A DNA stretch of 35,796 nucleotides from an uncultured Oscillospiraceae bacterium. Lineage in GTDB: Bacteria > Bacillota > Clostridia > Oscillospirales > Oscillospiraceae. How positions within the stretch are numbered: the first letter of the stretch is position 1; each line of letters opens with the position of its first letter. The position numbers were made by a program, and so were the translations under genes. Positions 1-7,955 of this stretch are shown here, piece after piece. The stretch lies in NCBI GenBank assembly GCA_947626585.1, contig CANQSU010000007.1:1-35796 (forward strand), read 5' to 3'. The notes beneath the pieces were generated by a model, which searched no databases, was not told where the DNA came from, and saw nothing but the letters and a program-made list of their open reading frames with translations.

Positions 1-1
1 A

Positions 2-32
2 CCACCAGTCCTGTTTCGCACAGAACTGGTGG
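2..32. terminator. Imperfect hairpin at the window edge, possible terminator
   Basis: The arms CCACCAGT and ACTGGTGG enclose an inner CTGT/ACAG pairing around TTCGC, giving a 12-pair stem with one C/A mismatch. A T-rich stretch (CCTTTTGCTTTTT) follows about 6 nt later. It may terminate a gene lying left of the window, which cannot be seen. Confidence 0.4.
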
Positions 33-102
33 CCTAACCTTTTGCTTTTTGTGTCTACTATCTCTTGACTATTTCACGCACAAAGCGTGCTCCTCTTTTT
101 CG

Positions 103-160
103 TGATGGAGACAAGGGCTCCGGACCCTCAGCCTCCCGGATGCGGACCGAACGCTCCCGC
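103..160 (-). pseudogene. Degenerate 3' half of a tRNA gene (left copy)
   Basis: Read on the minus strand this stretch has the end of a D-stem (GAGC), an anticodon-arm-like hairpin with loop TCCGCAT, a five-base variable loop, a T-stem GAGGG/CCCTT and an acceptor-like TGTCTCC followed by A and TCA. The T-loop is TCCGGAG instead of TTCGAAT, and the 5' acceptor and D-stem halves are missing, so it cannot be a working tRNA. It is about 80% identical by eye to the better preserved copy at 35512-35568 and lies in the same orientation. The short ORFs over it (reading SRMRTERSRA) are artefacts of translating tRNA sequence. Confidence 0.55.
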
Positions 161-186
161 GCGGTCCCAGACGACCGTCCAGGACA

Positions 187-218
187 ACGGAAAATGGCCT
201 GGTACCAACGCTTTGCGG
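187..218. repeat. 32-nt direct repeat, left copy
   Basis: The sequence beginning ACGGAAAATGGCCT and ending AACGCTTTGCGG is present here and at 35601-35632, in the same orientation, with a single mismatch in 32 nt. It lies about 27 nt beyond the tRNA remnant here and about 33 nt beyond the matching remnant at the right end. The repeat is much better conserved than the tRNA remnant beside it. Confidence 0.75.
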
Positions 219-460
219 GTCTTACACCCTTCACGAACGGATATAGCGCACGCCCTATCGCCGCTTATTATTGAGGTCTGACGCAGATGGCATACACCTG
301 CGGCATGTCCCTCTTTTTTGTTTAAGGCGCACCTCCAATGTACGCATTGGAGCCGCACCACGTAGTGTATCAGAACATCCCCCGATTGTAAATACCCTAT
401 CTTCCGGCGCGCAGAGCAGTTGGATGACCGCGCCATGTCCCATCCTCCGCGCACTTCCTC
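219..460. other. Non-coding stretch before the xdhC promoter
   Basis: No ORF here has a ribosome binding site or recognisable product. The only structure seen is the perfect inverted repeat at 333-352, listed separately. Confidence 0.5.
333..352. repeat. Perfect 8-bp inverted repeat
   Basis: CTCCAATG-TACG-CATTGGAG is an 8-bp perfect inverted repeat with a 4-nt spacer. It lies about 110 bp upstream of the proposed xdhC -35 box. It could be a regulator site or a small RNA hairpin; no T-run follows, so a terminator is unlikely. Confidence 0.45.
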
Positions 461-489
461 TTGCGCGGGGCCGCTCCGCATGATAAAAT
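461..489 (+). promoter_or_regulatory. Sigma-70-type promoter for xdhC-nifS
   Basis: TTGCGC (461-466) and TAAAAT (484-489) are separated by 17 bp, matching four of six and five of six consensus bases. The start codon of the maturation factor follows about 57 bp downstream, after an AAAAGGAGG ribosome binding site. Confidence 0.55.
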
Positions 490-545
490 AGAGACGAAAA
501 AGACGGGACAGCGGACGAAGAAGCTGCGGCAAAAGGAGGACGAGC

Positions 546-1577
546 ATGTATCAGAATGACTATGCACAAATGGCTGCCCATCTCGAAGCGGGCGAGGGCA
601 TGGTCATACGAACAGTGATCCTCGGTCAGTCCGGTACGATCGCTCAGGACATGACCCGTACCCTTGCGCCCATTGCCGTGCCCGCGCATGGCAGCGCTGC
701 TGTAAAGCCCCGTTTTTCCTGCAAAGACGGATTTTTTCACATAGAAGAGCCTGTGCTGCCCCCGGAACGGCTCCTCATACTGGGCGGCGGGCACATCGCT
801 CTGCCCTTATGCCAGTTTGCCGCCCAATGCGGCTTCCGCGTGTTTGTGGCAGACGACCGCCCCGACTTTGCAAATGCAGACCGCTTTCCCCAGGCGGACG
901 GCGTCCTCTGCGACAGCTTTGACAAGGCTATCGAGACCCTCCGCATCACGCCATATGACTACGTGGTCATCATCACCCGCGGCCATACGCACGACGCCGA
1001 CTGTCTGCGAACCATCCTCCCGGGAACACAGCCGGCCTATCTGGGCATGATCGGTTCCCGGCGGCGGGTCAGCGGTCTTCTCGCCGCGCTGGAGAAAGAG
1101 GGTCTTGACCCGGAGCGGCTCGCGCATATAAACACGCCCATCGGCCTGAAGATCGGCGCGGTGACCCCGGCGGAGATCGCCGTCTCCATTCTGGCGGAGC
1201 TGATCGCCCGCAGACGTCTTCCGGACGAAAGTCCTGTTCCGCGGTCAGTGGCTGATACCGATCTGGAGCCGGACATCGTGCGCTATCTGGCGGAAGACCA
1301 TGACCCGAAGGCCATCGTCACCGTTGTGGAGACAAAGGGCTCTACGCCAAGGGGTCCCGGCGCGAAAATGGCCGTCAGTCCGCGGGGACAGGTGACCGGT
1401 TCTATCGGGGGTGGCTGCAGCGAGGGCTCTGTCATTCTGGACGCCATCGACATCATAGGGACCGGCCGATACAAGCTCGCGCATATCGACATGACCGGTG
1501 AAGTGGCCGAATCAGAGGGCATGGTCTGCGGCGGCACCATGACAGTCCTCATCGAGGACGGCACCGAGACGCTATGA
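546..1577 (+). CDS. xdhC: XdhC/CoxI-family molybdo-hydroxylase maturation factor
   Basis: XdhC-family proteins bind molybdenum cofactor, promote exchange of its terminal oxo ligand for sulfur, and insert it into xanthine-dehydrogenase-type enzymes. The 343-aa protein has a Rossmann domain starting at the GGGHIA motif (about residue 79) and continuing through YLGMIGSRRR. It also has a complete C-terminal XdhC_CoxI domain with VVETKGSTPRGPGAKM, GSIGGGCSEG and MVCGGTMTVLIE. Residues 1-70 look like a degenerate first XdhC_CoxI domain without the STPR and GGC motifs, so the normal domain order seems duplicated or rearranged. AAAAGGAGG lies 7 bp before the ATG. The stop overlaps the downstream nifS start as ATGA, so the two are translationally coupled. 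It probably serves the hydroxylase encoded at 18456-22064. Confidence 0.88.
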   Translation: MYQNDYAQMAAHLEAGEGMVIRTVILGQSGTIAQDMTRTLAPIAVPAHGSAAVKPRFSCKDGFFHIEEPVLPPERLLILGGGHIALPLCQFAAQCGFRVFVADDRPDFANADRFPQADGVLCDSFDKAIETLRITPYDYVVIITRGHTHDADCLRTILPGTQPAYLGMIGSRRRVSGLLAALEKEGLDPERLAHINTPIGLKIGAVTPAEIAVSILAELIARRRLPDESPVPRSVADTDLEPDIVRYLAEDHDPKAIVTVVETKGSTPRGPGAKMAVSPRGQVTGSIGGGCSEGSVILDAIDIIGTGRYKLAHIDMTGEVAESEGMVCGGTMTVLIEDGTETL

Positions 1578-2725
1578 TCTACGCCGATCACGCCGCGACG
1601 ACGCCTCTTGCCCCCGAGGTGCTGGAGGCCATGCTCCCTTATCTGCGGGAGCAATATGGCAACGCCTCTTCTCTGTACCGTCTGGGGCGCCAGGCCCGAC
1701 AGGCCATCGAAGACGCCCGGCAGACCGTAGCATCGCTCGTGGGGGCGGACCCCAGAGAGATATACTTCACCTCCGGCGGAACAGAGGCCGACAACTGGGC
1801 CGTCAAAGGTGTCGCCCGCTGGCGGGCCGCCGCCGGAAAGCGGCATATCATTTCCACCTCCATCGAGCACCACGCGGTGCTTTTGAGCACGAAGGCCCTG
1901 CAGGAAGAGGCGTTTGAGCTCAGCTGCCTGGCCCCGGACGCCGGCGGATTCATCTCCCCCGAGGCTGTCCTCACCGCGCTGCGGTCGGATACGGCTGTCG
2001 TGTCCGTCATGTATGCCAACAACGAGATCGGCTCCATCCAGCCCATCGATAAGATCGGAGCCATCTGTCGGGAGGCCGACGTCCCATTCCACACGGACGC
2101 CGTTCAGGCCGCCGGGATCCTGCCCATTGACGTAAAAGCGCAAAACATCGATCTGATGAGCCTTTCGGCCCATAAATTCTACGGCCCCAAAGGCGTAGGC
2201 GCGCTTTACTGCCGCCGGGGCATCCTTCCTCAGAAACTTCTGGACGGCGGCGCTCAGGAGAACGGCCGCCGGGCAGGCACAGAAAACCCCGCCCTCATCG
2301 TCGGGCTGGCCAAAGCACTGGAGCTCGCCTGCTCCCATGCGTCAGAGCGCGCAAAGCGTATCGCCGCCCTGCGGGATCTGGTGCAGGAGGGACTTCTCGC
2401 CATTGAGGGGAGCCAGCTCAACGGCGGTATGGATCCGCGTCTGCCGGGTATCGTCAACGTCTCCTTTTCCGGCGTGGACGGGCAGTCTCTCCTCTTCCAG
2501 CTGGATCTGGACGGCATCGCCGCCTCCTCCGGCGCGGCCTGCGCCTCCGGCTCCGTGGAACCAAGCCACGTCCTTCTGGCGCTCGGCGTCCCCTATGCCA
2601 AGGCACACGGTTCATTGCGTATATCCCTGGGCGCGGAGAACACCGTGCAGGACGCAGAGACCATCGTGCGCGCCGTAACAGAGGCCGTAGCCCTGCTCAG
2701 AAAGCGGCAGTCAGCCTCCCTGTGA
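1574..2725 (+). CDS. nifS: NifS/IscS-like cysteine desulfurase
   Basis: This is a PLP enzyme that takes sulfur (or selenium from selenocysteine) onto an active-site cysteine. The 383-aa protein has usual family length. It shows ADHAATTPL at the N terminus, SIEHHAVL, the PLP lysine in SAHKFYGPKG (about residue 200), GTENP and the catalytic cysteine in SSGAACASGS (about 323). It overlaps xdhC by 4 nt. Pairing of a dedicated desulfurase with XdhC is known in Rhodobacter, where it supplies sulfur for the Mo=S ligand, so that role is likelier here than general Fe-S assembly. No scaffold gene such as iscU is next to it. Selenium delivery is possible but not shown by the sequence. Confidence 0.88.
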   Translation: MIYADHAATTPLAPEVLEAMLPYLREQYGNASSLYRLGRQARQAIEDARQTVASLVGADPREIYFTSGGTEADNWAVKGVARWRAAAGKRHIISTSIEHHAVLLSTKALQEEAFELSCLAPDAGGFISPEAVLTALRSDTAVVSVMYANNEIGSIQPIDKIGAICREADVPFHTDAVQAAGILPIDVKAQNIDLMSLSAHKFYGPKGVGALYCRRGILPQKLLDGGAQENGRRAGTENPALIVGLAKALELACSHASERAKRIAALRDLVQEGLLAIEGSQLNGGMDPRLPGIVNVSFSGVDGQSLLFQLDLDGIAASSGAACASGSVEPSHVLLALGVPYAKAHGSLRISLGAENTVQDAETIVRAVTEAVALLRKRQSASL

Positions 2726-2914
2726 GCCGATCTATGCGTTATGATATCCTCCTTTGTTACTCTGGAGCGGCCGGCAGACCTTCTCCAGCTTAGCATGGGA
2801 GGCTATCTTTTTCTCAGCATAGGCGCGGCCCTTTTGGTCAGCGCTCCCAGCCCGGGGCGGACGACTCTTCCGCAGATCTCATACGCCCCCGCCAGGACCG
2901 TACATGCGCTCTGG

Positions 2915-3406
2915 CTACAGCAGCGCGCAATCTGCCGGCCGGCCGGAGAGCATCTCCAGTCCGTGGGCCAGCGCTGGCAGCACCGCCGCCAGGTTCTCCT
3001 GCGCCGCCTTCGGCGAGCCGGGCAGATTCACGATCAGGCTGCCGCCCCGGATGCCCGCCTGGGCCCGGGAGAGCATGGCCCGGTCTGTGATCTGCGCCGA
3101 GGCGTACCGCATGGCCTCCGGGATGCCCGGCGTCAGGCGCCGGCACACCGCCAGCGTGGCCTCCGGCGTCACGTCCCTGGGGGCAAAACCGGTGCCTCCC
3201 GTGGTCACGATCAGCTCCGCTCCCAGCTGATCCGCCCAGCGGATGAGCGCATCCTCGATCTCGGTCTGTTCATCGGGCACGATGGCCGTCACGGCGATCT
3301 CGTACCCCGCCTGCTCCAGCATCCGGCACACCGCGGGACCGGCCCCGTCCGGCCGCTCCCCCCGGGCGCTCCGGTCGCTCACCGTCAGCACAGCCGCTCT
3401 ATACAT
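2915..3406 (-). CDS. mog: Molybdopterin adenylyltransferase Mog/MoaB type
   Basis: The enzyme adenylates molybdopterin before molybdate insertion. The roughly 163-aa protein carries the MoCF_biosynth motifs LTVSDRSA, IVTTGGTGFAPRDVTPEAT and NLPGSPKAAQENL. Two starts are possible. The ATG at 3415 directly abuts GGGAGG, while the ATG at 3406 (MYRAAVLTVSD) has that Shine-Dalgarno at 9 nt and matches family N termini, so 3406 is preferred. It overlaps the 3' end of modC by a few bases and is the last gene of the molybdenum operon. It faces nifS across 189 bp in which I see no convincing terminator. Confidence 0.85.
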   Translation of the reverse strand: MYRAAVLTVSDRSARGERPDGAGPAVCRMLEQAGYEIAVTAIVPDEQTEIEDALIRWADQLGAELIVTTGGTGFAPRDVTPEATLAVCRRLTPGIPEAMRYASAQITDRAMLSRAQAGIRGGSLIVNLPGSPKAAQENLAAVLPALAHGLEMLSGRPADCALL

Positions 3407-4451
3407 CCTGTTCATCCTCCCGCAATAACATGATATCCTCCGGCGCGACGGCGACCGTTATCTCCCCCTTATCGGGCACGGCCTGCCACGCGCTTTTTTC
3501 CATCTCCATCCGCAGCGGCGGCCCATTCGGCGCGCCGCCCTTCGGCCGCAGCAGCACGATGGTGGAAAACACGTCCTCCACCACTCTCTCCACGGCGCAG
3601 ACAAAGGCGTTCCCCTCCCCCGGCCGGGCCGGATGGACGTGGTGGGCCCGCACGCCGATGCGCCGGACGCTCTCCGGCACCGGTCCGCCCGTCCGCAGCG
3701 CCACGCCCCAGGCCGGGACAAGAAGCCCCTCCGGACAGGGCTGCACATCGGCATAGTTCCTGCAGCCGGACAACCGGGCCGCCGCCTCCGTGCCCGGATC
3801 CCGGAACAGGCCCTCCAGCTCCTGCACCCGCTGGGAGCGGCCCCGGTCCAGCACACACACCCTCCGGCAGTTGCGAAATACCTCGCCCCTGTCGTGGGAT
3901 ACCCACACCACCGGGCCGGAAAAAGCGTCCAGAGCCTCGGTCAGCTCCAGCTCCAGCTGATAGCGCATGTAGCTGTCCAGGGCGGAGAAGGGCTCGTCCA
4001 GCAGCAGCGCCTTCGGCTCCGAGGCCAGGATACGGGCCAGGGCCGTGCGCTGCTGCTGTCCCCCGGACAGCTGGCCCGGCTTTTGGCGGGCAGCTCCCGT
4101 CAGTCCGAAGCGCTCCATGAGCGCCTCCGCCCGCTCCCGGCGCGCTCTCCGGTCCGGCACCGCCGCGGCGATGTTCTGCGCCACCGTCATGTGGGGGAAC
4201 AGGGCGTACTGCTGGAAGAGATACCCCACACGCCGCTTCCGGGGCGGCAGGTCTATTTTCGCGGCGCTGTCGAAGAGTACCGTCCCGTCCAGCTCGATGC
4301 GCCCCTCGTCCGGCGTCAGGATGCCGGCGATGCACCGGAGCGTCACGCTCTTGCCGCAGCCCGAGGCCCCCAGCAGCGCCAGCCGCTCCCCGTCCGTATC
4401 GAACCGCACACGCAGATCGAACTCCGGCAGACGCTTTGTTATGTCAACCAT
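3399..4451 (-). CDS. modC: Molybdate ABC transporter ATP-binding protein
   Basis: This ATPase energises molybdate uptake through ModB. Using the ATG at 4451 (MVDITKRLPEF) gives 350 aa with Walker A GASGCGKS (residues 28-35), Q-loop region YLFQQYALFPHM, signature LSGGQQQR, Walker B ALLLDEP, switch WVSHDR, and a C-terminal MOP/TOBE-like region (IGVRAHHVHPARP). The longer 440-aa ORF in the track reads through the modB region in the wrong frame and is rejected. The start overlaps the modB stop as TGATG, consistent with coupled translation of the membrane and ATPase subunits. Confidence 0.92.
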   Translation of the reverse strand: MVDITKRLPEFDLRVRFDTDGERLALLGASGCGKSVTLRCIAGILTPDEGRIELDGTVLFDSAAKIDLPPRKRRVGYLFQQYALFPHMTVAQNIAAAVPDRRARRERAEALMERFGLTGAARQKPGQLSGGQQQRTALARILASEPKALLLDEPFSALDSYMRYQLELELTEALDAFSGPVVWVSHDRGEVFRNCRRVCVLDRGRSQRVQELEGLFRDPGTEAAARLSGCRNYADVQPCPEGLLVPAWGVALRTGGPVPESVRRIGVRAHHVHPARPGEGNAFVCAVERVVEDVFSTIVLLRPKGGAPNGPPLRMEMEKSAWQAVPDKGEITVAVAPEDIMLLREDEQDV

Positions 4452-5137
4452 CAGCTCCACTTGGCGCGCCTCCTTCCCGTCCTGCGCTGCTTCGCCTCCA
4501 GCAGGTTCACTGCCATAAGGAACACCGCGGAGATGGCGGCGTTGACCAGCACCCACCGCAGTGCCCCCGCGTCGTCCCCTGTGCGCCAGAGCTGGTAGAC
4601 CGTGGTGGACACGGTGGCCGTCCGGCCGGGGGTATAGCCCGCCACCATGGACGTGGCCCCGTACTCCCCCAGGCACCGGGCGAAGGCCAGCACCGTCCCG
4701 GCCAGGATGCCCTGGCGGCACACGGGCATGCGCACCCGCCAGAACACCCAGGCGTCAGACCGGCCCAGAGTGCGTCCCGCGTCCGCCAGATCCTCGTCGA
4801 AGCTCTCGAAGGCGCCCCGGGCCGTGCGGTACATCAGCGGGAACGCCACCACCGCCGAGGCGGCGATGGCCGCCGGCCACGCCATCACCAGGCGCACGCC
4901 AAACCGCGCCAGCACCCAGGCGCCCAAAGGGCGCCGGGGTCCCAGCAGCACCAGCAGCAGCCAGCCCACCACTGTGGGCGGCAGCACCAGCGGCAGCGTC
5001 AGCACCACGTCCAGCGCCCCCTTCACCAGCCGGGGCAGCCGGGCGATGCAGCAGGCCGCCAAGATACCCAGAAAGAAGACCAGCACGGTGGATATGGCCG
5101 CGATGCGCAGGGAGTTAAAAAGGGGGAACCAGTCCAT
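4451..5137 (-). CDS. modB: Molybdate ABC transporter permease
   Basis: This is the membrane component of the molybdate importer. From the ATG at 5137 (MDWFPLFNSLRIA) it is 228 aa with several hydrophobic segments (STVLVFFLGILAACC, VVLTLPLVLPPTVVGWLLLVLL). It has the EAA-type loop EYGATSMVAGYTPGRT that contacts ModC. The upstream extension in the ORF track (MRPGDLSRRG...) overlaps modA and lacks permease features. It begins 11 bp after the modA stop and overlaps modC by one base. Confidence 0.92.
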   Translation of the reverse strand: MDWFPLFNSLRIAAISTVLVFFLGILAACCIARLPRLVKGALDVVLTLPLVLPPTVVGWLLLVLLGPRRPLGAWVLARFGVRLVMAWPAAIAASAVVAFPLMYRTARGAFESFDEDLADAGRTLGRSDAWVFWRVRMPVCRQGILAGTVLAFARCLGEYGATSMVAGYTPGRTATVSTTVYQLWRTGDDAGALRWVLVNAAISAVFLMAVNLLEAKQRRTGRRRAKWS

Positions 5138-5148
5138 GTCGCTTCCTC

Positions 5149-5979
5149 TTACGTCAGGGGCGTGAAGCCCACGCCTGCAAATATCCCGCCGGCGGCGTCC
5201 CCGGTGAGGTAATCCAGAAACGCCTTCGCCTCGTCCGGATGGGCGGAGGCGGCCGTCACCGCGGCGGGATAGATCACCTGGCCGCACATCTCCTCCGTGG
5301 CCTCGTCCACGGCGGTCAGGCCGGCGGAGAAGGCGTCGGTGGCGTAGATGACGCCGCAGTCCGCCGCGGCCTCGTCCACCTGGGTGGTGACCTCCTTGAC
5401 GTTGGAACCGTAGGTCAGCAGCCCGTCGCCGGCCATCTGTTCCTCGTCCAGTTCATAGTAGGCGAATATCTTCTGGGTGTACGCCCCCACGGGCACGTCG
5501 CTGTTGCCCATGGCCAGCAGCACGTCCCCCGCCTTCAGCAGATCTGCCAGGCCGTCGAAGCTCTCCACGCCCTTGGGGTCGCCCTCCGGCACTGCCAGCA
5601 CCACCTTGTTCTCCAGCAGGTCAAGCCGGGTGCCTTCCAGCACGCCGTCCTCCCCCTCCAGGGTGTCCATCTGCTTGGGCGCGGCGGAGAGGAACAGGTC
5701 GCACACCGCCCCCTCCTCGATCTGGGTCAGCAGGGTGCCGGAGGAGTCGTAGGTGGCCGTGACGGTCACGTTCGGAGCCTCGGCCTTGTAGGCCTCGATG
5801 ATCTGGTCCATGGTCTCCGTCAGGGACGCGGCGGCAAATACGTTCAGCTCCACCGGCTCCGTCTCAGCAGCCTCTTCCTTTTCCGACTCCGCCTCCGTGG
5901 CCTTCGCTCCGCAGCCTGCCAGCAGCAGGCATACGCACAGCAGCAGCGCCAGTACGGTCAGCATTTTCTTCATGCTCAT
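5149..5979 (-). CDS. modA: Molybdate-binding lipoprotein
   Basis: This is the extracytoplasmic substrate-binding component of the ModABC importer. The 276-aa protein has a lipoprotein signal with lipobox LLAGC (Cys about residue 23) and an acidic linker rich in Glu. The ModA fold motifs are NVFAAASLTETMDQI, DLFLSAAPKQMD, NKVVLAVPEGD and MGNSDVPVGAYTQK. An AGAAAGG ribosome binding site precedes the ATG at 5979; a second ATG two codons later is possible. It is embedded between cofactor-synthesis genes and modB, so uptake and assembly are presumably co-transcribed. Confidence 0.93.
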   Translation of the reverse strand: MSMKKMLTVLALLLCVCLLLAGCGAKATEAESEKEEAAETEPVELNVFAAASLTETMDQIIEAYKAEAPNVTVTATYDSSGTLLTQIEEGAVCDLFLSAAPKQMDTLEGEDGVLEGTRLDLLENKVVLAVPEGDPKGVESFDGLADLLKAGDVLLAMGNSDVPVGAYTQKIFAYYELDEEQMAGDGLLTYGSNVKEVTTQVDEAAADCGVIYATDAFSAGLTAVDEATEEMCGQVIYPAAVTAASAHPDEAKAFLDYLTGDAAGGIFAGVGFTPLT

Positions 5980-6000
5980 CTTTTTCCTTTCTGTTGTTTA

Positions 6001-7020
6001 TTATTTTCCAAAGGGGCAGTCGGGCCAGTGACAGGGCTTGCACCCCAGGCACAGCCCGCCCTCGCCCAGCGCGGTGATATCTGTCCTGGATATCTCCACC
6101 CCCGCGGCGATGCGGGGCAGCAGCAGGTCGAACACCGTGGCTCCTGCGTACATCACGCAGCCGGGCAGGCCCAGCACGGGCTTTCCGTCCTGCCAGTACC
6201 CCAGCAGGAACATGGCCCCCGGCAGCACCGGCGCGCCGTAGGACACCACCCGCGCCCCGCTGTCGCGGATGGCCCCCGGCGTGTTGTCGTCCGGGTCCAC
6301 GCTCATGCCCCCGGTGCACAGCACCATGTCCGCGCCGCTGTCCCGCGCCGCGGCGATGGCGGCTGTCACCGTCTGCCGCTCGTCCCCGGGGTAGCTTACC
6401 GACAGCGTCTCGATGCCGTAGGCGGCCAGCTTTTGGCGCACCACCGGGGTGAAGGTGTCCTGGATAAGCCCCTTTTGCACCTCGCTGCCCGTGGCCACGA
6501 TGGCCGCCGTCTTCAGCTTCCAGGGCAGCACGGCCAGCAGCGGCCCGCCGCCCGCAGCCGCCTCCGCCGCGCACAGCTTCCGCTCCTCTATCACCAGGGG
6601 GATGACCCGGGTGCCCGCCAGCTTGTCCCCCGCTTTCACGGCCGTGTTCCCCTTCCGGGTGGCAATCATCAGCTCGTCCATGCCGTTGACCGCCAGCAGC
6701 CGGGCGCTGTCCACCTGAAAAAGTCCGTCGCAGGCCGCGGTAAGCTCGATCTTCCCCTCCCGCACCTCGCTCCAGGTCATGTTTTCCCGGCCGCACAGCG
6801 CCGCGAGGCGCTCCGCCGCGTCGTTTTCGTGGACCATCCCCGGCGTCATCTCCCATACGTACAGATGCTCCTTGCCCATGGCCAGCAGCACCGGGATGTC
6901 CTCCGCCGCCACCACGTGGCCCTTGCGGAACCGGGGGCCCTTGAACTTGTCCTTCACGATCATGGTCATGTCGTGGCACAGCACGTGCCCCACCGCATCC
7001 TCTGTCTTTATCAGCTTCAT
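6001..7020 (-). CDS. MoeA/MoCF-like molybdopterin-binding protein with C-terminal Cys cluster
   Basis: The product begins at the ATG at 7020 (MKLIKTEDAVGHVL) and is 339 aa. The longer track ORF extends into the MOSC gene in another frame. The C-terminal two thirds carry a MoCF_biosynth domain (AAIVATGSEVQKG, SYPGDERQTV, DMVLCTGGMSVDPDDNTPGAI, GLPGCVMYAG). Family members bind molybdopterin and, in MoeA, catalyse molybdate insertion. The N-terminal 130 residues (FRKGHVVAAEDIPVLLAMG) match the clostridial molybdopterin-binding variant more than classical MoeA. The tail LCLGCKPCHWPDCPFGK adds four closely spaced cysteines, suggesting a metal or Fe-S site. The start overlaps the MOSC stop as ATGA. 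Molybdate insertion is inferred from family and position. Confidence 0.78.
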   Translation of the reverse strand: MKLIKTEDAVGHVLCHDMTMIVKDKFKGPRFRKGHVVAAEDIPVLLAMGKEHLYVWEMTPGMVHENDAAERLAALCGRENMTWSEVREGKIELTAACDGLFQVDSARLLAVNGMDELMIATRKGNTAVKAGDKLAGTRVIPLVIEERKLCAAEAAAGGGPLLAVLPWKLKTAAIVATGSEVQKGLIQDTFTPVVRQKLAAYGIETLSVSYPGDERQTVTAAIAAARDSGADMVLCTGGMSVDPDDNTPGAIRDSGARVVSYGAPVLPGAMFLLGYWQDGKPVLGLPGCVMYAGATVFDLLLPRIAAGVEISRTDITALGEGGLCLGCKPCHWPDCPFGK

Positions 7021-7460
7021 CCTTCCCGCTCCTTTATCGTGATCTCGTCCCCCGGCCGGACGACGCCCTCTCTCACCACCACCGCGAACACGCCCTCCGT
7101 GGGCATGACGCACCGGCCCGCCGCCTTCTTGATGGCGCAGTCGCTGTGACACTGCTTGCCGATCTGGGTGATCTCGATCTCCGTCTCGCCCACGGCCAGA
7201 TGCGTGCCCACCGGCAGGCTCTTCAGGTCCAGTCCCCGGGTGTTGATGTTCTCCGCGAACACCCCCGCGTCCAGCTCGACGGGGCACGCCGCCCGCATCC
7301 CGTCCACGCTCTCCTGGGCCAGCAGGCTGATCTGCCGGTGCCAGTCGCCGGCGTGGGCGTCCCCCACGATACCGTGGCGCAGCCGCAGCTGGATCTGCGG
7401 CACCGGGTGCTTGCGCACGCCCTTTTTCTCGCTGATGTTCACCGATACCACCTCTGCCAT
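7017..7460 (-). CDS. MOSC-domain protein
   Basis: A 147-aa single MOSC domain (GIVGDAHAGDWHRQISLL, the family cysteine region QIGKQCHSDCAI, and GVVRPGDEI). MOSC domains occur in Moco sulfurases and related Moco-binding proteins. Stand-alone copies such as this are frequent in clostridial Moco operons and are thought to carry or transfer sulfur or cofactor, but no defined reaction can be assigned. It lies 3 bp after moaC and overlaps the molybdopterin-binding protein gene by ATGA. Confidence 0.8.
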   Translation of the reverse strand: MAEVVSVNISEKKGVRKHPVPQIQLRLRHGIVGDAHAGDWHRQISLLAQESVDGMRAACPVELDAGVFAENINTRGLDLKSLPVGTHLAVGETEIEITQIGKQCHSDCAIKKAAGRCVMPTEGVFAVVVREGVVRPGDEITIKEREG

Positions 7461-7463
7461 GTC

Positions 7464-7955
7464 TCACGCCTCCTTCGCGCGGTAATCCCCGCTCTTGCCG
7501 CCTGTCTTCTCCACCAGGCGGATGTGTTCGATGCGCATGTCCTTCTGGATGGCCTTGCACATATCGTAGATCGTCAGCGCCGCCGCGCTCACCGCCGTCA
7601 GCGCCTCCATCTCCACGCCCGTCACGCCCTTGCAGCGCACACGGGCGCGTATCTCCACCCGGCAGGGGTCGTCCTCCAGGGCGAAGGCGATGTCCACCCC
7701 CGTCAGGGGCAGCTGGTGGCACATGGGGATCAGCTCCCAGGTATGCTTGGCCGCCTGGATGCCTGCCACCTGGGCCACCGCCAGCACGTCCCCCTTTTCC
7801 ACCGTCCCCGCCCGGATGCGTCCCAGGGTCTCCGGCGAGACCAGCACCGTACCGGCCGCCTCCGCCGTGCGCACCGTCTCCGCCTTGCCGGACACGTCCA
7901 CCATCCTGGCCCGGCCCTGTTCGTTGAAATGGGTAAGCTCGTCCATATCCGTCAT
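7464..7955 (-). CDS. moaC: Cyclic pyranopterin monophosphate synthase MoaC
   Basis: MoaC converts the MoaA product to cPMP in the first stage of molybdopterin synthesis. The 163-aa protein has usual length and the family signatures [36 protein letters not shown] (substrate-binding MCHQ) and [26 protein letters not shown]. The start overlaps the moaA stop as ATGA. MoaD, MoaE and MoeB for the next stage are not found in this window and must lie elsewhere. Confidence 0.95.
   Translation of the reverse strand: MTDMDELTHFNEQGRARMVDVSGKAETVRTAEAAGTVLVSPETLGRIRAGTVEKGDVLAVAQVAGIQAAKHTWELIPMCHQLPLTGVDIAFALEDDPCRVEIRARVRCKGVTGVEMEALTAVSAAALTIYDMCKAIQKDMRIEHIRLVEKTGGKSGDYRAKEA

Noticed and set aside
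2726-2914. Terminator between convergent nifS and mog
   Set aside because: Only short imperfect stems (CTGGAG/CTCCAG, TAGC/GCTA before CTTTTT) are present; not convincing enough to list.
3399-4721. 440-aa version of ModC
   Set aside because: The first 90 residues are out-of-frame modB sequence; the ATG at 4451 gives a normal ModC and a TGATG overlap.
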